Source of the DNA: Aegilops tauschii subsp. strangulata
Taxonomy: Eukaryota; Streptophyta; Magnoliopsida; Poales; Poaceae
Direction of reading: 5' to 3'
Length of the DNA: 64,000 nt
NCBI RefSeq assembly: GCF_002575655.3
Contig: NC_053039.3
Location: 222,413,622-222,477,621, forward strand
A program made the translations under genes and the position numbers. The notes under the pieces were generated by a model, which saw only the letters and a list, made by a program, of their open reading frames with translations, did not search any database and was not told the origin of the DNA. Every line of letters begins with the position of its first letter. Position 1 is the stretch's first letter. Shown one piece after another: positions 46,414-57,852 of the stretch.

Positions 46414-48161
46414 TGTTGGAAATATGCCCTAGAGGCAATAATAAAATGGTTATTATTGTATTTTCTTGTTCATGATGATTGTCTATTGTTCATGCTATAA
46501 TTGTATTAACTGGAAACCGTAATACATGTGTGAATACATAGACCACAACATGTCCCTAGTAAGCCTCTAGTTGACTAGCTCGTTGATCAATAGATGGTTA
46601 CGGTTTCCTGACCATGGACATTGGATGTCATTGATAACGGGATCACATCATTAGAAGAATGATGTGATGGACAAGACCCAATCCTAAGCATAGCACAAGA
46701 TCGTGTAGTTCGTTTCCTAGAGCTTTTCTAATGTCAAGTATCATTTCCTTAGACCATGAGATTGTGCAACTCCCAGATACCGTAGGAATGCTTTGGGTGT
46801 ATCAAACGTCACAACGTAACTGGGTGGCTATAAAGGTGCACTACAGGTATCTCCGAAAGTGTCTGTTGGGTTGGCACGAATCGAGACTGGGATTTGTCAC
46901 TCCGTATGACGGAGAGGTATCTCTGGGCCCACTCGGTAATGCATCATCATAATGAGCTCAATGTAACTAATGAGTTAGCCACGGGATCATGCATTACAGA
47001 ACGAGTAAAGTGACTTGCCGGTAACGATGTTGAACGAGGTATTGGGATACCGACGATCGAATCTCGGGCAAGTAACATACTGATAGACAAAGGGAATTGC
47101 ATACGGGATTGATTGAATCCCCGACATCGTGGTTCATCCGATGAGATCATCGTGGAACATGTGGGAGCCAATATGGGTATCCAGATCCCGCTATTGGTTA
47201 TTGGCCGGAGAGGTGTCTCGGTCATGTCTGCATGGTTCCCGAACCCGTAGGGTCTACACACTTAAGGTTCGGTGACGCTAGAGTTGTTATGGGAAATAGT
47301 ATGTGGTTACCGAAGGTTGTTCAGAGTCCCAGATGAGATCCGGACATCACGAGGAGTTCCGGAATGGTCCGGCGGTGAAGATCGATATATTGGACGAAGG
47401 GTATTGGAGTCCGGAAGTGTTCCGGGGGTACCAGGCTATGGCCAGCATGACCGAAAGGTGTTTCGGGAGCCCCGGCAAGTGTTGGAGGGCCTCATGGGCC
47501 AAAGGGGAAGGGGCAAACCAGCCCACTAAGGGGTGGTGCGCCCCCACACCCTTTCCCATGTTACTTGGGGAGGTGGGGCGCCTCCACCTGGCTTGGGAGG
47601 CAAGCCTCCACCTGCTTGGCTTTGGGGGCAAGTCTCCCTAGGATTTTCCCTAGGGAGATCTAATCTGCTTGGCCGCCGCCCCCTATGGGAAACCCTAGGG
47701 CGCCTCCCCTCCCCCCTTGCCCCTATATATAGTGCAGGGGTGGGAGGGCAGTTACACCTCTTCCCTGGCGCAGCCCTCCCTCCTCATACACCTCCTCCTT
47801 CTCCTCCGTAGTGCTTAGCGAAGCTCTGCCGGAGAACCACGAGCTCCATTGCCACCATGTCGTCGTGCTGCTAGAGTTCTCCCTCAACTTCTCCTCTCCC
47901 CTTGCTGGATCAAGAAGGAGGAGACGTCCCCGGGCTGTACGTGTGTTGAACGCGGAGGCGCCGTCCGTTCGGCGCTAGATCGGATCTTCCGCGATTTGAA
48001 TCGCCGCGAGTACGACTCCATCAACCGCGTTCTTGTAACGCTTCCTCTTAGCGATCTTCAAGGGTATGAAGATGCACTCCCTCTCTCCCGTTGCTAGCAT
48101 CTCCTAGATTGGTCTTGGTGACACATAGGAAAATTTTGAATTATTGCTACGTTCCCCAACA
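46414..48161 (+). repeat. 5' LTR of the plus-strand Angela
   Basis: 1,748 bp, from TGTTGGAAAT to GTTCCCCAACA. A TATATATAG box lies near 47724. Frames such as 46731-46952 recur in every Angela LTR of the window, in either orientation, and are not genes. Confidence 0.9.
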
Positions 48162-49474
48162 GTGGCATCATGAGCTAGGTCTAAGCATAGATTCTATGCA
48201 CGAGTAGAACACAAAGTAGTTGTGGGCGATGATTTGTTCAATTTGCTTGGCGTTACTAGTCTTATCTTGATTCGGCGGCATTGTGGGATGAAGCGGCCCG
48301 GACCGACCTTACACGTACTCTTACGTGAGACAGGTTCCACCGACTGACATGCACTTGATGCATAAGGTGGCTAGCGGGTGTCTGTCTCTCCCACTTTAGT
48401 CGGATCAGATTCGATGAAGAGGGTCCTTATGAAGGGTAAATAGAAATTGGCATATCACCGTTGTGGCTTTTGCGTAGGTAAGAAACGTTCTTGCTAGAAA
48501 CCCATAGCAGCCACGTAAACACATGCAACAACAATTAGAGGACGTCTAACTTGTTTTGCAGGGTATACTATGTGATGTGATATGGCCAAAAGGATGTGAT
48601 GAATTATATATGTGATGTATGAGATTTATCATGTTCTTGTAATAGGAATCGCGACTTGCATGTCGATGAGTATGACAACCGGCAGGAGCCATAGGAGTTG
48701 TCTTAATTTATTGTATGACTTGCGTGTCGAGGAAAAACGCCATGTAATTACTTTACTTTATTGCTAACCATTAGCCATAGTAGTAGAAGTAATAGTTAGC
48801 GAGACAACTTCATGAAGACACGATGATGGAGATCATGTGATGGAGATCATGGTGTCATGCCGGTGACGAAGGTGATCATGCCGCGCCTCAAAGATGGAGA
48901 TCAAAAGGCGCAAGATGATATTGGCCATATCATGCCACTTTATGATTTGCATGTGATGTTTGTCATGTTTACATCTTATTTGCTTAGAACGATGGTAGCA
49001 TAAATAGATGATCCGTCACTAAAATTTCAAGTGATGTGTTCCCCCTAACTGTGCACCGTTGCGAAGGTTCGTTGTTTCGAAGCACCACGTGATGATCGGG
49101 TGTGATAGATTATAACGTTCGCATACAACGGGTGTAAGCCAGATTTACACATGCGAAACACTTAGGTTGACTTGACGAGCCTAGCATGTACAGACATGGC
49201 CTCGGAACACAAGAGACCGAAAGGTCGAACATGAGTCGTATAGTAGATACAATCAACATGGAGATGTTCACCGTTGATGACTAGTCCGTCTCACGTGATG
49301 ATCGGACACGGTCTAGTCGATTCGGATCATGTATCACTTAGATGACTAGAGGGATGTCTATCTAAGTGGGAGTTCATTAAATAATCAGATGAACTTAATT
49401 ATCATGAACATAGTCAAAAGGTCTTTGGAAATTATGTCATAGCTTACGCTTTAGTTCTACTGTTTAAGATATGT
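48162..49474 (+). other. 5' untranslated leader of the plus-strand Angela
   Basis: It starts with the primer-site-like GTGGCATCATGAGCTAGG (48162-48179). The leader corresponds to 56541-57852 of the minus-strand copy in reverse. No gene. Confidence 0.8.
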
Positions 49475-50230
49475 TCCTAGAGATAATTTAGTTGAAAGTT
49501 GACAGTAGCAATTATGCGGACTGGGTCCGTATACTGAGGATTGTCCTCATTGCTGCACAGAAGGCTTATGTCCTTAATGCACCGCTCGGTGTGCTGAACC
49601 TCGAGCGTCGTTTGTGGATGTTGCGAACATCTGACATGCATGTTTTGATGACTACATGATAGTTCAGTACGTAATGTTAAACGGTTTAGAATTGAGGCAC
49701 CGAAGATATTTTGAAACGTCGCGGAACATATGAGATGTTCCAAGAGCTGAAATTGGGATTTTAGGCTCGTGCCCATGTCAAGAGGTGTGAGACCTCCGAC
49801 AAGTTTCTTAAGCCTGCAAACTAAGGGAGAAAAGCTCAATCGTTGAGCATGTGCTCGGATTGTCTGAGTACTACAATCGCTTGAATCGAGTGGGAGTTGT
49901 CTTCCAGATGAGATAGTGATGGTTCTCCAAAGTCACTGCCACCAAGCTACTAGAGCTTCGTGATGAACTATAACATATCAGGGATAGATATGATGATCCT
50001 TGAGCTATTCACGATGTTTGACACCGCGAAAGTAGATATCAAGTAGGAGCATCAATTGTTGATGGTTAGTAAAACCACTAGTTTCAAGAAGGGCGAGGGA
50101 AAGAAGGGATACTTCATGAAACGGCAAATCAGTTGCTGCTCTAGTGAAGAAACCCAAGGTTGAACCCAAACCCGAGACTAAGTGCTTCTGTAATGAGGGG
50201 AACGGTCATTGAAGCAGAACTACCCTAGAT
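49475..50230 (+). pseudogene. gag remnant of the plus-strand Angela
   Basis: The translated DNA aligns by eye with the gag at 55758-56540. The text SNYADWVR, then LRIVLIAAQKAYVLNAPLG, corresponds to SNYTDWVRNLRIILIVAKKD in the other copy. A relic of the zinc knuckle (ECFC-like) lies near 50190. Multiple stops and frameshifts prevent any product; the longest frames here are on the opposite strand. Confidence 0.7.
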
Positions 50231-50772
50231 ACTTGGTAGATGAGAAGGCAGGCAAGGTCGATAGAAGTATATTGGAAATACATTATATTAATGTGTACTT
50301 TACTAGTACTCCTAGTAGCACCAGGGTATTAGATACCGGTTCGGTTGCTAAGTGTTGGTAACTCGAAATAAAAGGCTACGGAATAAACGGAGACTAGCTA
50401 ATGGTGAGATGACGATATGTGTTGGAAGTGTTTCCAAGGTTGATGTGATCAAGCATCGCATGCTCCCTCTACCATCGAGATTGGTGTTAAACCTAAATAA
50501 TTGTTATTTGGTGTTTGCGTTGAGCATAGACATGATTGGATTATGTTTATCGCAATACGGTTATTCATTTAAAGAGAATAATGGTTACTCTGTCAATTTG
50601 AATAATACCTTCAATGGTCTTGCACTTAAAATGAATGGTTTGTTGAATCTCGATCGTAGTGATACACATGTTCATGCCAAAAGATATAAGATAGTACCAC
50701 ATACTTGTGGCACTGCCACTTGAGTCATATTGGTATAAAACGCATGAAGAAGCTCCATGTTGATGGATATTT
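50231..50772 (+). pseudogene. Protease/GAG-pre-integrase remnant of the plus-strand Angela
   Basis: The frame 50352-50723 contains LVLNLNNCYLVFALSIDMIG and YSFKENNGYSVNLNNTFNG, matching the region between protease and integrase of the other Angela copies. The protease active site is destroyed upstream. The remnant ends at 50772, where the minus-strand LTR begins after TATTT. Confidence 0.75.
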
Positions 50773-51114
50773 TGTTGGGAATCGTAGCATAATTTAAAAT
50801 TTTCCTACGCTCACCAAGATGCATCTATGGAGTATACTAGCAACGAGGGGAAAGGAGTGCATCTACATACCGTTGTAGATCGCGAGCGGAAGCGTTCCAA
50901 TGAACGTGGATGACGGAGTCGTACTCGCCGTGATCCAAATCACCGATGACCGAGTGCCGAACGGACAGCACCTCCGCGTTCAACACACGTACGGTGCAGC
51001 GACATCTCCTCCTTCTTGATCCAGCAAGGGGGAAGGAGAGGTTGATGGAGATCCAGCAGCACGACGGCGTGGTGGTGGATGTAGCGGGTCTCCGGCAGGC
51101 CTTCGTCGAGCTTC

Positions 51115-51172
<58 letters not shown>

Positions 51173-52528
51173 GTTGCAGGGGAGGAGGGAGGCGCCCAAG
51201 GCTGTGTGTTGCTGCCCTCCCTCCCCCCCTTTATATAGGCCCCCTGGGGGGCGCCGGCCCAGGGAGATGGGATCTCCAAGGGGGGGGCGGCGGCCAAAGG
51301 GGTGGAAAGGGGTGCCTTGCCCCCCAAGGCAAGGGGAAGCTCCCCCCTAGGGTTCCCAACCCTAGGCGCATGGGGGGAGGCCCAAGGGGGCGCCCCAGCC
51401 CACTAAGGGCTGGTTCCCTTCCACTTTCAGCCCACGCGGCCCTCCGGGATAGGTGGCCCCACCCGGTGGACCCCCGGGACCCTTCCGGTGGTCCCGGTAC
51501 AATATCGGTAACCCCCGAAACTTTCCCGGTGGCCGAAACTTGACTTCCTATATATAATTCTTCACCTCCGGACCATTCCGGAACCTCTCGTGACGTCCGG
51601 GATCTCATCCGGGACTCCGAACAACTTTCGGGTTTCCGCATACATATATCTCTACAACCCTAGCGTCACCGAACCTTAAGTGTGTAGACCCTACGGGTTC
51701 GGGAGACATGCAGACATGACCGAGACGCCTCTCCGGTTAATAACCAACAGCGGGATCTGGATACCCATGTTGGCTCCCACATGTTCCACGATGATCTCAT
51801 CGGATGAACCACGGTGTCGAGGATTCAATCAATCCGTATGCAATTCCCTTTGTCAATCGGTATGTTACTTGCCCGAGATTCGATCGTCGGTATCCCAATA
51901 CCTTGTTCAATCTCGTTACCGGCAAGTCTCTTTACTCGTACCGCAATGCATGATCCCGTGACTAACGCCTTAGTCACATTGAGCTCATTATGATGATGCA
52001 TTACCGAGTGGGCCCAGAGATACCTCCCCGTCACACGGAGTGACAAATCCCAGTCTCGATCCGTGCCAACCCAACAGACACTTTCGGAGATACCCGTAGT
52101 GCACCTTTATAGTCACCCAGTTACATTGTGACGTTTGGCACACCCAAAGCACTCTTACGGTATCCGGGAGTTGCACGATCTCATGGTCTAAGGAAAAGAT
52201 ACTTGACATTGGAAAAGCTCTAGCAAACGAAACTACACGATCTTTTATGCTATGCTTAGGATTGGGTCTTGTCCATCACATCATTCTCCTAATGATGTGA
52301 TCCCGTTATCAATGACATCCAATGTCCATAGTCAGGAAACCATGACTATCTGTTGATCAACGAGCTAGTCAACTAGAGGCTTACTAGGGACACGTTGTGG
52401 TCTATGTATTCACACATGTATTACGATTTCCGGACAATACAATTATAGCATGAACAATAGACTATTATCATGAACAAAGAAATATAATAATAACCATTTA
52501 TTATTGCCTCTAGGGCATATTTCCAACA
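50773..52528 (-). repeat. 3' LTR of Angela unit 1, with expanded GA microsatellite
   Basis: 1,756 bp. TATA box on the minus strand at 51231-51237. A GA run of 53 bp at 51118-51170 corresponds to only 11 bp in the other LTR. The LTRs at 50773 and 57853 differ at about 28 substitutions plus a few indels (hand count). Confidence 0.9.
51118..51170. repeat. (GA)n microsatellite, 53 bp
   Basis: Uninterrupted GA dinucleotides inside the Angela LTR, just downstream of the promoter in element sense. The homologous site at 58198-58208 has about five repeats. Confidence 0.95.
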
Positions 52529-52560
52529 GTCTCCCACTTGCACTAGAGTCAATAATCTAG

Positions 52561-53036
52561 TTACATTGTGATGAATCGAACACCCATTGCGTCCTCGTGT
52601 TGATCATGTTTTGCCCTAGGGAGAGGTTTAGTCAACGGATCTGCTACATTCAGGTCCGTATGTACTTTACAAATATCTATGTCTCCATTTTGAACACTTC
52701 CACGAATGGAGTTGAAGCAACGCTTGATATGCCTGGTCTTCCTGTGAAACCTGGGCTCCTTCACAAGGGCAATAGCTCCAGTGTTGTCACAGAAGAGAGT
52801 CATCGGGCCCGACGCATTGGGAATCACCCCTAGGTCGGTAATGAACTCCTTCATCCAGACTGCTTCCTGTGCTGCCTCCGAGGCTGCCATGTACTCCGCT
52901 TCACATGTAGATACCGCCACGACGCTTTGCTTGCAACTGCCCCAACTTACTGCTCCTCCATTCAAAATATACACGTATCCGGTTTGTGACTTCGAGTCAT
53001 CCAGATCTGTGTCGAAGCTAGCGTCGACGTAACCCT
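52561..53036 (-). pseudogene. Ribonuclease H end of Angela unit 1 pol
   Basis: The frame 52561-52974 reads YILNGGAVSWGSCKQSVVAV, STCEAEYMAASEAAQEAV, MTLFCDNTGAIALVKEPRFH and HTDLNVADPLTKPLPRAKHD. This is the copia RNase H domain with its Glu (CEAEY) and Asp (CDNTGA) and the conserved C-terminus. The first Asp (VDAS) lies upstream near 53025, out of frame, because a base present in unit 2 is missing near 53040 (TTTACACGAG against TTTACGACGAG). RNase H removes RNA template during reverse transcription. It is broken from the reverse transcriptase by that frameshift. Confidence 0.8.
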
Positions 53037-53606
53037 TTACACGAGCTCTTCGTCACCTCCATAAACGAGAAACATATCCTTAGTCCTCTTCAGGTACTTC
53101 AGGATATTCTTGACCGCTGTCCAGTGTTCCATGCCGGGATTACTTTGGTACCTTCCTACCAAACTTACGGCAAGGTTCACATCAGGTCTGGTACACGGCA
53201 TGGCATACATAATAGACCCTATGGCCGAGGCATAGGGGATGACACTCATCTTTTCTATATCTTCTGCCGTGGTCGGGCATTGAGCCTTGCTCAATTGCAC
53301 ACCTTGCAATACAGGCAAGAACCCCTTCTTGGACTGATCCATACTGAACTTCTTCAATATCTTGTCAAGGTATGTACTCTGTGAAAGACCAATGAGGCGT
53401 CTTGATCTATCTCTATAGATCTTGATGCCTAATATATAAGCAGCTTCTCCAAGGTCCTTCATTGAAAAACACTTATTCAAATAGGCCTTTATACTTTCCA
53501 AAAATTCTATATCATTTCCCATCAATAGTATGTCATCCACATATAATATGAGAAATGCTACAGAGCTCCCACTCACTTTCTTGTAAACACAGGCTTCTCC
53601 ATAAGT
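53037..53606 (-). pseudogene. Reverse transcriptase, C-terminal half, of Angela unit 1
   Basis: The frame from 53576 contains SSVAFLILYVDDILLMGND with the catalytic YVDD box, then DLGEAAYILGIKIYRDRSRR, STYLDKILKKFSMDQSKKG and YASAIGSIMYAMPCTRPDVN, as in copia reverse transcriptases. A TAG upstream (near 53609) replaces the CAG seen in unit 2 (TQTYGEA) and separates it from the fingers region. It ends in the frameshift near 53040. Confidence 0.85.
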
Positions 53607-55115
53607 CTATGTAAACCCAAACGCTTTGATCATCTCATCAAAGCGAATGTTCCAACTCCGAGATGCTTGCACCAGCCCATAGATTGAGCGCTGGAGCTTG
53701 CATACTTTGTTAGCATTCTTAGGATCGACAAAACCTTCCGGCTGCATCATATACAACTCTTCCTTAAGGTAACCGTTAAGGAATGCCGTTTTGACGTCCA
53801 TCTGCCATATCTCATAATCATAGTATGCGGCAATTGCTAACATGATTCGGACGGACTTCAGCTTCGCTACGGGTGAGGAAGTCTCATCATAGTCAATCCC
53901 TTGAACTTGTCGATAACCCTTAGCGACAAGTCGAGCTTTGTAGATGGTCACATTACCATCTGCGTCCGTCTTCTTCTTAAAGATCCATTTGTTTTCTATG
54001 GCTCGCCGCTCATCGGGCAAGTCAGTCAAAGTCCATACTTTGTTTTCATACATGGATTCTATCTCGGATTTCATGGCTTCTAGCCATTTGTCGGAATCCG
54101 GGCCCGCCATCGCTTCTTCATAGTTCGAAGGTTCACCGTTGTCTAACAACATGATTTCCAGGACAGGGTTGCCATACCACTCTGGTGCGGAACGTGTCCT
54201 TGTGGACCTACGAAGTTCAGTAACTTGATCTGAAGCTTCATGATCATCATCATTAACTTCCTCCCCAGTCGGTGTAGGCACCACAGGAACATTTTCCCGC
54301 GCTGCGCTACTTTCCGGTACGGAAGGGGTGACTATCACCTCATCAAGTTCCACTTTCCTCCCACTCAATTCTTTCGAGAGAAACTCCTTCTCCAGAAAGG
54401 ACCCGTTCTTGGCAACGAAGATCTTGCCTTCGGATCTGAGGTAGAAGGTATACCCAATAGTTTCCTTAGGGTATCCTATGAAGACGCATTTTTCCGACTT
54501 GGGTTCGAGCTTTTCAGGTTGAAGTTTCTTGACATAAGCATCGCATCCCCAAACTTTTAGAAACGACAGCTTAGGTTTCTTCCCAAACCATAATTCATAT
54601 GGTGTCGTCTCAACGGATTTCGACGGAGCCCTATTTAAAGTGAATGCGGCAGTCTCTAAAGCATAGCCCCAAAATGAGAGCAGTAAATCGGTAAGAGACA
54701 TCATAGATCGCACCATATCCAATAGAGTGCGATTACGACGTTCAGACACACCATTTCTCTGAGGTGTTCTAGGTGGCGTGAGTTGTGAAACTATTCCACA
54801 TTTCCTTAAGTGTGTACCAAATTCGTGACTTAAATATTCTCCACCACGATCTGATCGTAAGAATTTTATTTTTCTGTCACGTTGATTCTCAACTTCACTC
54901 TGAAATTCCTTGAACTTTTCAAAGGTTTCAGACTTGTGTTTCATTAGGTAGACATACCCATATCTACTTAAATCATCAGTGAGAGTGAGAACATAACGAT
55001 ATCCTCCGCGAGCCTCAACACTCATTGGACCACACACCTCGGTATGTATGATTTCCAATAAGTTGGTTGCTCGCTCCATTGTTCCGGAGAACGGAGTCTT
55101 GGTCATCTTACCCAT
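53607..55115 (-). pseudogene. Integrase and reverse transcriptase N-terminal half of Angela unit 1
   Basis: 502 codons. The integrase core has IIHTEVCGP (the first catalytic Asp of the D,D,E triad is Glu here; unit 2 keeps Asp), FLRSDRGGEYLS (second Asp) and PQRNGVSERRNRTLL (Glu). The domain continues SFWGYALETAAFTLNRAPSK and ELWFGKKPKLSFLKVWGCDA. A linker rich in Glu/Ser/Pro leads to the reverse transcriptase start (WIFKKKTDADGNVTIYKARL, VAKGYRQVQGIDYDETSSPV, MDVKTAFLNGYLKEELYMMQ). Integrase would insert the cDNA and reverse transcriptase would make it, both in virus-like particles. The polyprotein is interrupted at both ends by stops. Confidence 0.9.
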
Positions 55116-55757
55116 GAGGCATGGTTCGCACGTGTCAAATGATTCCTAATCAAGAGACTCCAAAAGTCCATCTGCATGGAGCTTCTTCATGCACTTGACA
55201 CCAATGTGACCAAGGCGGCAGTGCCACAAGTATGTGGGACTATCGTTATCAACTTTACATCTTTTGGTATTCACACTATGAACATGTGTAACATCATGTT
55301 CGAGATTCATCAAAAATAAACCATTGACCAGCGGGGCATGACCATAAAACATATCTCTCAAATAAATAGAACAACCATTATTCTCGGATTTAAATGAGTA
55401 GCCATCTCGAATTAAACGTGATCCAGATACAATGTTCATGCTCAAAGCTGGCACTAAATAACAATTATTGAGGTTTAAAACTAATCCCGTAGGTAGATGC
55501 AGAGGTAGCGTGCCGACGGCGATCACATCGACCTTGGAACCATTCCCGACGCGCATCGTCACCTCGTCCTTCGCCAGTCTCCGTTTATTCCGTAGTTCCT
55601 GTTTTGAGTTACAAATATGAGCAACCGCACCGGTATAAAATACCCAGGAGCTACTACGAGTACTGGTAAGGTACACATCAATTACATGTATATCACATAT
55701 ACCTTTGGTGTTGCCGGCCTTCTTCTTGTCCGCTAAGTATTTGGGGCAGTTCCGCTT
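55116..55757 (-). pseudogene. Protease and GAG-pre-integrase region of Angela unit 1
   Basis: The frame 55146-55676 shows the protease site as WVFYTGAVAHICNSKQ, where the family has a D-T-G triplet; Tyr replaces the catalytic Asp. Downstream are VLNLNNCYLVPALSMNIVSG and the GAG-pre-integrase segment YLWHCRLGHIGVKCMKKLHA. It ends in a TAG (near 55127, SLD-stop-ESF) that is also present in unit 2. The region upstream to 55757 links to gag. Confidence 0.8.
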
Positions 55758-56540
55758 CTAGTGACCACTTCCCTTGCAATAAAAGCACTCAGTCTCGGGC
55801 TTGGGACCATTCTTTGACTTCTTCCCGGTAACTGGTTTACCGGGCGCGGCAACTCCCTTGCCGTCGTTCTTGAAGTTCTTCTTACCCTTGCCCTTCTTGA
55901 ACTTAGTGGTTTTATTCACCATCAACACTTGATGTTCTTTTCTGATCTCTACCTCAGCTGATTTCAGCATTGAATATACCTCAGGAATGGTCTTTTCCAT
56001 CCCCTGCATGTTGAAGTTCATCACAAAGCTCTTGTAGCTTGATGGAAGCGACTGGAGGATTCTGTCAATGACCGCGTCATCCGGGAGATTAACTCCCAGC
56101 TGAGACAAGCGGTTGTGCAACCCAGACATTCTGAGTATGTGCTCACTAACAGAACTATTCTCCTCCATTTTACAGCTGAAGAACTTGTCGGAGACATCAT
56201 ATCTCTCGACCCGGGCATGAGCTTGAAAAACCAGTTTCAGCTCCTCAAACATCTCATATGCTCCATGTTTCTCAAAACGCTTTTGGAGACCCGGCTCTAA
56301 GCTGTAAAGCATGCCGCACTGAACGAGGGAGTAATCATCAGCACGCTGCTGCCAAGCGTTCATAACGTCTTGGTTCTCAGGGATTGGTGCTTCACCTAGC
56401 GGTGCTTCTAAGACATAATCTTTCTTGGCTACTATGAGGATGATCCTCAGGTTCCGGACCCAGTCCGTATAGTTGCTGCCATCATCTTTCAGCTTGGTTT
56501 TCTCTAGGAACGCGTTGAAATTGAGGACAACGTTGGCCAT
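55758..56540 (-). pseudogene. gag (capsid) of Angela unit 1
   Basis: It starts MANVVLNFNAFLEKTKLKDD at 56540, the usual Angela gag start. It includes NYTDWVRNLRIILIVAKKDY, EELKLVFQAHARVERYDVSD, DRILQSLPSSYKSFVMNFNM and a Lys-rich tail (TKFKKGKGKKNFKNDGKG). The zinc knuckle CFYCKGSGH is cut by a TAG at 55758-55760 where related copies have Trp; the KRNC half follows after the stop. 260 codons are otherwise uninterrupted, so a truncated gag lacking the full knuckle could be made. The untranslated leader and primer site lie to the right (56541-57852). Confidence 0.85.
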
Positions 56541-57852
56541 TTGATCTACAAGACATAGTGTAAAGATTTTAGACTAAGTTCATGATAATTAAGTTCATCT
56601 AATCAAATTTTTAATGAACTCCCACTCAGATAGACATCCCTCTAGTCATCTAAGTGAAACATGATCCGAATTCAACTAGGCCGTGTCCGATCATCACGTG
56701 AGACGGACTAGTCAAGATCGGTCAACATCTCCATGTTGATCGTATCTTCTATACGACTCATGCTCGACCTTTCGGTCCTCCGTGTTCCGAGGCCATGTCT
56801 GTACATGCTAGGCTCGTCAAGTCAACCTAAGTGTATTGCGTGTGTTCCGAGGCCATGTCTGTACATGATAGGCTCGTCAACACCCATTGTATTCGAACGT
56901 TAGAATCTATCACACCCGATCATCACGTGGTGCTTCGAAACAACGAACCTTCGCAACGGTGCACAGTTAGGGTGAACACTTTCTTGAAATTATTATAAGG
57001 GATCATCTTACTTACTACCGTCGTTCTAAGCAAATAAGATGCAAAAACATGATAAACATCACATGCAATCAAATAGTGACATGATATGGCCAATATCATC
57101 ATGCTCCTTTGATCTCCATCTTCGGGGCACCATGATCATCTTCGTCACCGGCATGACACCATGATCTCCATCATCATGATCTCCATCATTGTGTCTTCAT
57201 GAAGTCGTCACGCCAACGATTACTTCTACTTGTATGGCTAACGCGTTTAGCAACAAAGTAAAGTAAATTACATGGCGTTATTCAATGACACGCAGGTCAT
57301 GCAAAATAATAAAGACAACTCCTATGGCTCCTGCCGGTTGTCATACTCATCGACATGCAAGTCGTGATTCCTATTACAAGAATATGATCAATCTCATACA
57401 TCACATATATCATTCATCACATCTTCTGGCCATATCACATCACATAGCACTTGCTGCAAAAACAAGTTAGACGTCCTCTAATTGTTGTTGCAAGTTTTTA
57501 CGTGGTTTGTAGGTTTCTAGCAAGAACGTTTTCTTACCTACATATGACCACAACGTGATTTGCCAATTTCTTTTTACCCTTCATAAGGACCCTTTTCATC
57601 GAATCTGTTCCGACTAAAGTAGGAGAGACAGACACCCGCTAGCCACCTTATGCAACTAGTGCATGTCAGTCGGTGGAACCTGTCTCACGTAAGCGTACGT
57701 GTAAGGTCAGTCCGGGCCGCTGCATCCTACAATGCTGCCGAAACAAGAAACGACTAGTAGCGGCAAGAAGAATTGGCAAACTCAACGCCCACAACTGCTT
57801 TGTGTTCTACTCGTGCATAGTAACTACGCATAGGCCTGGCTCATGATGCCAC
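56541..57852 (-). other. 5' untranslated leader and primer site of Angela unit 1
   Basis: In element sense it begins with GTGGCATCATGAGCCAGGC (57852-57834) directly after the 5' LTR and ends at the gag start. It contains a direct repeat of GTTCCGAGGCCATGTCTGTA (about 56785 and 56846 on the plus strand), spaced about 60 bp. No gene. Confidence 0.75.

Noticed and set aside
46731..46952. 73-codon ORF (MSSIISLDHEIVQLPDTVGM...) and its copies at 51988-52209 and 59018-59239
   Set aside because: Present in each Angela LTR in the matching orientation. It is an LTR shadow with no independent evidence of coding.
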